Source: Nostoc sp. FACHB-892
GTDB taxonomy: Bacteria > Cyanobacteriota > Cyanobacteriia > Cyanobacteriales > Nostocaceae
NCBI RefSeq assembly: GCF_014698795.1
Contig: NZ_JACJTR010000040.1
Span: 1-56,580, forward strand
Direction of reading: 5' to 3'
Length of the DNA stretch: 56,580 nt
Part shown: piece after piece, positions 34,251 through 41,700 of the stretch
How the letters are laid out: every line of letters begins with the position of its first letter
How positions within the stretch are numbered: the stretch's first letter is position 1
Program-made: the position numbers and the translations under genes
The notes under the pieces: generated by a model
The model's database searches: none
The model's input: only the letters and a program-made list of their open reading frames with translations
Told to the model about the DNA's origin: nothing

Positions 34251-35516
34251 TCATGTCATAGCGAAAGCTAAAATTTGCTTTGCTGCTCGTTGTCCACTGC
34301 GAATTGCTCCCTCCATATAGCCACAATATTCAACGGGAGCGGTATGTTCTCCTGCAAAAATGACTCCTCCGGAAGAGTACGGTAAATCAGAGCGCCAGCT
34401 TTTCAAGTCTCTAGGAACGAAATAGCAGTAAGATCCCTGTGACCAAGGATCAGCACTCCAGTCATGAGTTGCAGTTGCAAGCGCTTTGGGAGCATTTGGC
34501 TTAAGCGTGGATACTGTTTGTCGTGCTAACTCAACGGAGTGTCCAACAACATTTCGGCTAGGTGTCCCACTGCTTGTACAAGCAAGAATTCCCGCTTCAC
34601 CTGTCTGAGTTAGAGTAGATTCCCAGACCGTTTGATAAGGTGTTTCTGCCACGACTAACCCCCAACTGGATTGCTGCCAGAAACGGTTGGAGTACTGAAG
34701 TAAAGTCTTAACCGATATCCCATAGGGCAAGTGAGTGATCGCCTCTCGTTGTGCCTCTGTAAGCGGAACTTCAATAGACAAATGGCGCAAAACACTCCAG
34801 GGAATTGTGACAACAATCCAGTCGGCAAATACTTCAACCTGTCCCTGAACCGTTTTTAAACTCACGGCAACAGTTTGTTCTTGCTGCCCAATCCGCACAA
34901 CTGGGGTATTAAGATGGATGCAATCGCCCAAAAAGTGAGCAAATGACATTGCAAGTTGACTACTGCCACCTCGAATTCGCAAATTGCGATCGCCCGAAGT
35001 TCCACTGTAAGCAAAAAAGCCAACTCCAATCGCCTCCGGATCGGCAGCATACATTCCATAGGATTGCTGACGAACAACTTTGCAGGCAAAGGGATCAATG
35101 GAATGTTGTGCAGCCAGCCACTGGGCTAATGTTTGGGCAGGATCGGCAAGCTGTTCTAATAATTGGTCTAACTTCTGATATACATCATTTAAAGAATCTT
35201 GCTGTTGAGACAAGAGCGTTTTTTGAGTAAAGAAATTACCATCAATGTAATAGCACAGGTCATCTGGATACTTAAAGGCAGGCTCAAGCATGAGGTTGAA
35301 TTGACTGGCATAAGATATCAATGCTGTATGTTTATCATCGACGAACTCTGCACCCAATTCGCCATGCTGTTCTGCTCCAAAAAAGACTGTTTGGACTCGC
35401 CCTCCAACTCGTTCGCGGGCTTCAAACACTTGCACATCAAACCCAGCACGAACCAGTTCATAAGCAGCTGTAAGCCCTGCCAACCCAGCCCCAACTACAA
35501 TTACTCGTTTGCTCAT
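34251..35516 (-). CDS. Flavin-dependent amine oxidase (monoamine oxidase-like)
   Basis: 421 residues. The N-terminal FAD-binding Rossmann motif is VVGAGLAGLTAAYELVRAG with the acidic FEARERVGGR following. The GELGAEFVDD segment and the C-terminal GVIFAGEHTAPVEYCGYMEG (FAD-contacting ATG-box equivalent) complete the flavin-containing amine oxidoreductase family. Such enzymes oxidise primary or secondary amines to aldehyde, ammonia and H2O2 in the cytoplasm. Cyanobacterial members include L-amino-acid or polyamine oxidases; substrate cannot be fixed here. Size is normal, no lesion, single gene. It is too far from the histidine decarboxylase to claim a shared pathway. Confidence 0.88.
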   Translation of the reverse strand: MSKRVIVVGAGLAGLTAAYELVRAGFDVQVFEARERVGGRVQTVFFGAEQHGELGAEFVDDKHTALISYASQFNLMLEPAFKYPDDLCYYIDGNFFTQKTLLSQQQDSLNDVYQKLDQLLEQLADPAQTLAQWLAAQHSIDPFACKVVRQQSYGMYAADPEAIGVGFFAYSGTSGDRNLRIRGGSSQLAMSFAHFLGDCIHLNTPVVRIGQQEQTVAVSLKTVQGQVEVFADWIVVTIPWSVLRHLSIEVPLTEAQREAITHLPYGISVKTLLQYSNRFWQQSSWGLVVAETPYQTVWESTLTQTGEAGILACTSSGTPSRNVVGHSVELARQTVSTLKPNAPKALATATHDWSADPWSQGSYCYFVPRDLKSWRSDLPYSSGGVIFAGEHTAPVEYCGYMEGAIRSGQRAAKQILAFAMT

Positions 35517-35997
35517 AGGTTGTGATTATCTTGCTGCATACCATCACCCAAATTGAATCAATTGTCTTTCAAGTTTTGAACGGCTAGTCTACAGATTTTG
35601 TCTTTTCTTGATAAATTTCTTTTTTAATGTTGCATACTCTATTAATTGTCTCTTCTATCCACCGGAGTGTTATTCAAAAAGTTCAATAAGTTTAATTGTT
35701 ACTGCAAAAACAAGGTTTTTTAAGGATTTTCTTTAAGAATCAGGGTGAGCGCTCACTTTCCCACCGAATTATCGCAAGTATTCTCCCACACTGCCATGAA
35801 CTTTTGCCACTCCTCGTCTGTCTCAGGTGCTTCGTCTTTGGTCAGTCCGACAAAGCTCTTGATGTTCTTGCGGGAGTGTCGATAGTTGGGGCGATGCCTA
35901 CGGTGGGCTTTTAAAGCGATGTCTACGATGGGCTGTCCGGTGTCGCTACTTCCTCCATTCCTAAATTTGCCGAATCAGTACCCCATTACCACCAACC
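35517..35997. other. Intergenic with a minus-strand relic
   Basis: No intact gene. On the minus strand 35895-35745 reads HSRKNIKSFVGLTKDEAPET and DEEWQKFMAVWENTCDN, which is coding in style but has no clear start. Cyanobacterial repeats lie at 35890-35940 (gcgatgcctacggtgggc). Confidence 0.4.
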
Positions 35998-36198
35998 ATG
36001 TCCTGCGTCCCACCAAGGAAGAAGCTCAAAATCACAGTTGCCGTCTGTGATGCGCTGACTGATGCTGACCTCTAAACTTTGTAATGGCAACTTCAAGATT
36101 ATTCGTTTTTTGCATAAAGCACGAAACTTGAGGTGAATAGTATTATATAACGGTATTTACTATGTATAAACTGGGGACAACGCTAATTGTCTCCTATA
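35998..36198 (+). repeat. 201-bp dispersed repeat, copy 2
   Basis: Ungapped match to 23354-23554 with about nine substitutions. As in copy 1, the first part is the end of a reading frame (HVLRPTKEEAQNHSCRL, stop) and the rest is AT-rich. It lies ~280 bp ahead of the effector-associated-type relic at 36437. Confidence 0.85.
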
Positions 36199-36436
36199 CA
36201 ATTTACTTCTATCAAAAACTGCTCTAGCTTGAATCTAGGGCAGTTTTATATTGCACGGTAGAAGCCAGATTCACAACTGCACCCAATGGTGAATCATCTG
36301 CCTATTGTCAGCAATCGAAGCTTCTAAAAAAAATATTACGCTACATTGCATAAAACCACATACCCTAGATATATTCCTGTATAAACCTTGACTTTCACCA
36401 GCCCAGCCATACAGACTCGACCTTTACTATAACTAA
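36199..36436. other. Intergenic, no gene seen
   Basis: AT-rich spacer between the second 201-bp repeat and the following relic. A weak inverted repeat lies near 36210-36250 (aaaactgctctag / ctagggcagtttt), which could act as a terminator for anything reading through the repeat. Confidence 0.4.
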
Positions 36437-37153
36437 GGCGTTGACCCGAAAGCAATCGCAATTTCCTTTAAGTAGTTAGCCGAGAATCACCCAGAAGCAG
36501 ATTTGCGAATCGTGGGCATGGAAGTACGTGGTCAAAACAAGTTTCTGCTTCGTGCTAAAACTGCTGTTGAAGCTGCCAAGTCTGAACTAAGCGCGGAATA
36601 TTTTGAAATTTATAATCAACTCAAAGCATTAGCACAACAGGATTTACAAGCATTAATTCCAGAGAAAGATAGCCGAATTCCTAGTTTAGAGACTATGGTG
36701 GTTACGGCACTGCAAAGCCCTAAATTTTACGCCCAAACTTATAGTAATCAGGGAAATACTATGTCACAAAGCCCTAACAAACAATCCAACTTTGACCTCA
36801 AAGGCGCTCAATTTGCAGGTGGTCTAATCAACGCAGACACAGTAACCGCACAACAAATCGGCGGCAATATCACGAACTATAGCCCACAGCAAAAGCAGAA
36901 TCTCGCAGAAGCCGCAGCAGAAATTCAGCAGCTTCTCAACCAATTGGGACAGAGTTATCCTACTAGCACTCCACTAGAAAAACAGATAGCAGTGACAGAA
37001 GCACTCAACCAAATCAATGGTAATTCTACTTTGAAAGCACGGGTACTTGGAGCGCTGAAAGCTGGCGAGACAGAGGCATTAAAAGAATTAGTAGATCATC
37101 CTCTTGTCAATATATTTTTGGCAACTTTAGAAGGTTGGCAGGATGTTGAATAG
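36437..37153 (+). pseudogene. Two-part cyanobacterial conflict-type protein, 5' end broken by a nonsense codon
   Basis: In one frame from 36437 the DNA reads GVDPKAIAISFK, then TAG (36473-36475), then LAENHPEADLRIVGMEVRGQ and onwards. From TTG 36503 the open part encodes 216 residues. The first ~90 include a helix ending QDLQALIPEKDSRIPSLETM. The second ~125 begin MSQSPNKQ, then pentapeptide-like NFDLKGAQFAGGLINADTV, a GGNITNY loop, and a helical end (VLGALKAGETEALKELVDHP). I recall both parts from cyanobacterial proteins found near NACHT/caspase-type genes, with an N-terminus longer than this. The nonsense codon and lack of a good start suggest a pseudogene. The C-terminal half could still be made from the internal ATG at 36761. 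Confidence 0.5.
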
Positions 37154-37247
37154 TTCAGCTACTACAGATGAAGCAGAGGGATAAATGGCACTTTTTTGGA
37201 AAAAAGGTTTCAAACCCTTATCATGACTAGATTACACTTTCATTCGG

Positions 37248-37270
37248 CAAGCCCTAATTAGGGGGCTTTG
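37248..37270 (+). terminator. Candidate hairpin terminator
   Basis: AAGCCC-taatta-GGGGGCTT followed by TTGGG lies ~95 bp after the preceding relic. The stem is strong for its length, but the T-run is short. It could terminate transcription from the left. Confidence 0.35.
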
Positions 37271-37441
37271 GGTTCGATGAACTTGAGCTTCAAATTGCGT
37301 AGGCTATTTGAGCCGCAGGCATCGGTGCGAGTACGCTTGCACTCAAAAAGCTCAAGCTGGTTTGCGGTGATAAAATCAGAAGAATCAGCCGTTTTAGGAT
37401 TACAGAAAGCTACAAACTTAACTAATAGGGATTAGCACAGA

Positions 37442-38308
37442 ATGAATGACCAGCAATTATTTAATGATCGTTGGGCTGTGTTGGTGGCGACAATGCACCA
37501 AAAAGAAAAGGTAATTGCTCCACTATTAGAACAAGAGTTAGGCATCAAAATTATAGTACCACAGGATTTTAATACTGATATTTTTGGCACATTTACTAGA
37601 GAAGTAGAACGTCCGGGAACACAAATTGCCGCAGCTAAATTCAAAGCAGAGAAAGCTTTAGAATTAACACAAGAAAATTTAGCGATCGCTAGCGAAGGTA
37701 GTTTTACACCCCATCCATTAGTTCCTTACATTTACTGTAATAGAGAAATAGTTATTTTCTTAGATAAAATCAATAATCTAGAAATTATCGGTGAAGAAAT
37801 TTCTACAGATACTAACTTTAATCATCAAATTATAACAAATTTAGATGAGGCATATATTTTTGCTAAGAAAGTTGGTTTTCCAGAACATGGATTAGTTGTC
37901 TGGTTTGAAAACTTAGAGAATAGATGTAATGAGATAACTAAAGGTATTACAAAAGAAATAGATTTGATAACATCAGTTGATTTTGCATTGCATAATTCAC
38001 CAGATAATCAGGTACATATTGAGACAGATATGCGGGCAATGTATAATCCCACTCGGATGAAAAATATTGCAAAAGCTACCCAGAATTTACTCAATAAAAT
38101 TAGCAGTTGTTGCCCAAAATGTAATATCCCTGGTTTTGAAATAACTGAGATAATTCAGGGATTACCCTGTGAATTTTGTCAGATCCCAACCACCTTACCA
38201 CTGACCGCAATTTATCAATGTAAAAAATGTGGTTTTAATCAAGAGAAACTATTTACTAATGGTATAGAATTTGCGAATCCAGCCCATTGTATGTACTGTA
38301 ATCCGTAA
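37442..38308 (+). CDS. DUF6671 family zinc-ribbon protein
   Basis: 288 residues. The N-terminal ~200 contain WAVLVATMHQKEKVIAPLLE and EGSFTPHPLVPYIYCNREIV, which match the DUF6671 family as I know it. The C-terminus has two zinc-ribbon-like pairs: CPKC with CEFC, and CKKCG with CMYCNP. The function is unknown; family members are cytosolic and widely scattered in bacteria. The middle NSPDNQVHIETDMRAMYNPT with charged residues could be an active or nucleotide site. The gene is intact and monocistronic. The ATG at 37442 fits the family start. Confidence 0.72.
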   Translation: MNDQQLFNDRWAVLVATMHQKEKVIAPLLEQELGIKIIVPQDFNTDIFGTFTREVERPGTQIAAAKFKAEKALELTQENLAIASEGSFTPHPLVPYIYCNREIVIFLDKINNLEIIGEEISTDTNFNHQIITNLDEAYIFAKKVGFPEHGLVVWFENLENRCNEITKGITKEIDLITSVDFALHNSPDNQVHIETDMRAMYNPTRMKNIAKATQNLLNKISSCCPKCNIPGFEITEIIQGLPCEFCQIPTTLPLTAIYQCKKCGFNQEKLFTNGIEFANPAHCMYCNP

Positions 38309-38655
38309 GGTATTCAACAGCAGTAATGGTGATTGTTGCTATCTCTAAATTTTTCTCTTGAGGAAGATTATTTGGTGGTGTAAGGATTTAAATATTACCC
38401 CATTCAGCCACAAAAAGCGAGTTATAGCTCAGAGGATGTTTGAAAAGTCATCCTGCGTATGTTTGACTACTCTAGCTATCAAGAAGTTGAACCAGAGAAT
38501 CAGGGTTGTAGGACTTGCGAGGGTTTCTCTGAGTTGCATTTAAGCCTCAAGTTGATACTTTTCAAACAACCTCTAAAGCGCAAAACTTGAGGTCAATAGT
38601 AGTTAAATAAACTTTTAAATGATGGAGAGCTTATTATTAAATGGGGAAGAAAAAT
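38309..38655. other. Intergenic, no gene seen
   Basis: About 350 bases between converging genes. It contains the motif 'gcaaaacttgaggt' at 38580-38593, also found in both 201-bp repeats (acgaaacttgaggtgaata). No coding sequence is supported. Confidence 0.4.
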
Positions 38656-38712
38656 AAAAAAAAGAGTAAGCTGTTTGTGCAAATTAAAAGCACAACAGCT
38701 TACTCTTTTTTT
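38656..38712 (-). terminator. Strong bidirectional hairpin terminator
   Basis: GAGTAAGCTGTTTGTGC and GCACAACAGCTTACTC form a 16-bp stem (one bulge) with a 9-base loop. A-runs precede it and T-runs follow it on both strands. It lies 45 bases after the stop of the large adhesin gene and can end transcripts from either side. Confidence 0.85.
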
Positions 38713-38756
38713 GGCAAAGGTATTGAAATAAGCTTTTAACTTGAATGGTTCACTAA

Positions 38757-41700
38757 TTAGACGTAGGTGAAACGACTATCCATTGCTAAATTCGTGGTTG
38801 CATTTAACCCATCGTTGACAACAGCAATTAATTCTGTACCACTGTTGGTAAAGATACCAACAGATGCCTTATTGCCAAATACACCCGACACTGACCCTAA
38901 AGAGTAGTTGTCAGCAGTTCCCTTAAGCTGAATCTTATCATTAGCTTCAAAGTTGATAATCTTGGCATAGTCATTGTAGCCAGACCTAGTGTAAAAGACT
39001 GATGTACTGTTTCCTAGAAGATATGTGTCTGCTCCGCTACCACCGTTGAGTTGGTCGATTTCATTGATGCTTCCTCCCCAACCAGTAAGTATGTCATGAC
39101 CGTCACCTCCCTGGAGGTCGTCGTTGCCAAATCCACCTAGGAGTGTATCATTGCCATCGCCTCCCAGCAGTTTGTCGCTGCCACCTTTACCATCAAGATA
39201 ATCATCGCCTTCTGCACCACCAATAAATTCATCGGCATCAGTGCCAGTAACGCGATCATTCCCCTCTTTAGCATTGAGCTTATCTTTGTTGATGCCAGTA
39301 AGTTGGCTCATAAAGATAATGTCGTCCTTAGAAGTCGCATTGTTGTTGGCAACGATCAGGTCAAAAGCATCGCTAGCTGTGCCACCTTTGCCATCAGCAG
39401 CTGTGACATTAACCGTAAAGATGCCAGGACTGGAGGTTTGACCTGATATTATACCTGTGTTTGCAGCAATACTGAGTCCGGTGGGTAAACTTGTAGCACT
39501 GTAAGTAAGGATATCGCCCTGGTCAATATCAGCAAAGTTTTCGCTGACTTTCAAGGAGAAGGACTGGTTGACTGAAATTATTTGATCTTCAATCAGTTGC
39601 GTCACTTTAGGGGCATCGTTAACACCAGTGAGAGTAATTTCAATGTCCTTAGTGGCAGTGCCATCAACCGATTTCACGGTAAATGTTTCTGTCTTCGTTT
39701 GTCCAGCACCTAGATACTGTACGGCATTATTGTTAACACTGTAGCTGAAGGAACCAGACTCATCGATGCTGAGGATGCCAAGATTGCCAAGAGTACCAGT
39801 GACTGTAGTGTTGAATTTGTTTTCCCCAGTATCAACATCATTAACTGTCAGTTGACCAGTAGCGGTGAGTTTGCCATCGAGCGAGGGATTATTGTCCTCA
39901 GTTACTGCTGCTGTTGCTGTGCCGCTAATGCTGGCAGCGTCGTTGACTCCTGTCAAAGTAATCTCAATGTCCTGGCTGGCAGTACCATCAACCGATTTCA
40001 CGGTAAATGTTTCTGTTTTCGTTTGTCCAGCACCCAGATACTGTACAGCAGTGTTATCTACGGTGTAGCTAAAAGCTCCCTTCTCGGTGATAGTCAAGCT
40101 TCCGAGATTATCAGTACCAGTGACTGTAGTGTTGAATTTGTTTTCTCCAGCATCAACATCATTAACAGTTAGTTGACCAGTAGTTGTGAGTTTGCCATCA
40201 AGTGAGGGGTTACTGTCCTCAGTCACTGCTGCTGTTGCTGTGCCGCTAATGCTGGCAGCGTCGTTGACTCCTGTCAAAGTAATTTCAATGTCCTTAGTGG
40301 CAGTACCATCAACCGATTTTACGGTAAATGTTTCTGTTTTCGTTTGTCCAGTACCGAGATACTGTACGGCATCATTGTTAACACTGTAGCTAAAGTTGCC
40401 AGACTCGTTAATGCTGAGGCTACCCAGATTACTAGTACTACCAGTAACTGTGGTATTAAATTTATTTTCCCCAGCATCCACATCATTAACTGTTAGTTGA
40501 CCAGTAGCGGTGAGCTGGCCATTAACGACATTGCTATCCTCGGTTACTGTTGCTGTTGCTGTGCCGCTAATGCTAGCAGCGTCGTTGACTCCTCTCAAAG
40601 TAATCTCAATGTCCTTAGTGGCAGTACCATCAACCGATTTTACGGTAAATGTTTCTGTTTTCGTTTGTCCAGTACCGAGATACTGTACGGCATCATTGTT
40701 CACGCTGTAGCTGAATTCTCCTGCGGAGGTAATGTTGAGCGTACCAAGGTTGCCAACGGTAGGGGTGACACTGGTGTTAAACTGGCTTTCACCTGTATCG
40801 CGATCGCTGACACTAAGTGAACCGAAGGCGGTAAGCTGACCAGAGTTTGCATCTTCTGTTACTTCTGCTGTGCCACTACCGCTGATGCTGGCAGTATCAT
40901 TAGCACCAGTTAGGTTGATGTTAAGTAACTTGGAGTCGGTGCCGCTGTTGCCATCACTGACAGTGACTGAAAAGGATGCAGAAGTGTCCGCTATAAGAGC
41001 TTCAATTGCAGCATCATCAGGCACAAAATTATAGACACCTGTGGTGCTGTTGAGGTACAGTTTGCCGTAGCTACTATCCTTGGAGAGGTTAAACCCACTG
41101 AGGCTACTATCTGCTATGGCACCGTCAATGCCATAGGTAAGCGTTTGCCCTGCATCAACATCACTAGCTGACAAGGTGCCGGTAGCGTTGTCAAAGGGAT
41201 CATCAGCAGCCGTATCGGTGTAGCTGATTAGGGCAGGTTGTGTCAGAACAGGAGCATCATTAACCGCAGCAATCACTAGGTCAAAGGTGCTTGCAGCGCT
41301 GAGGTTACCAGAATCTGTTGCCGTTACTTTCAGGCTCAAGGTACCGTTGAAATCCTGAGGGGGAGTACCACTGAAGGTACGGCTAACGGTATCAAAGGCT
41401 AACCAAGTAGGCAGTGGGTTTCCATCACCCAAAGTGGCACTTAACGTCAAGCTGGTATCATCGACATCACTGAAGGTGTTAGCTGGAATGATGAAGTTGA
41501 TGGCGGTATCTTCTGTACCGTTTTGAGTAGCAATTGTATTGGTAACTACTGGTGCATCATTGACAGGAGTAATATTGACAGTAGCAGTTACTACAGTGCT
41601 GTTGGCTGCCCCATCATTGACTCCAAAGTCAATGAAGCGAGCTGTTGGATTGGGACTTTGTGAGGTATTGTTATAGGTAACACTGCGAAGGACTTTTTGA

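Noticed and set aside
34655..35525. Several frames on both strands within the amine oxidase gene
   Set aside because: All lie inside a clear 421-residue enzyme gene with full family motifs.
38358..38543. 61-codon frame between DUF6671 and the adhesin
   Set aside because: No RBS, no recognisable fold, and it lies in a spacer leading to a terminator.
39616..40903. Possible CRISPR or tandem satellite
   Set aside because: The period is 321-324 bp and each unit is a whole protein domain in frame, so it is not a CRISPR array.
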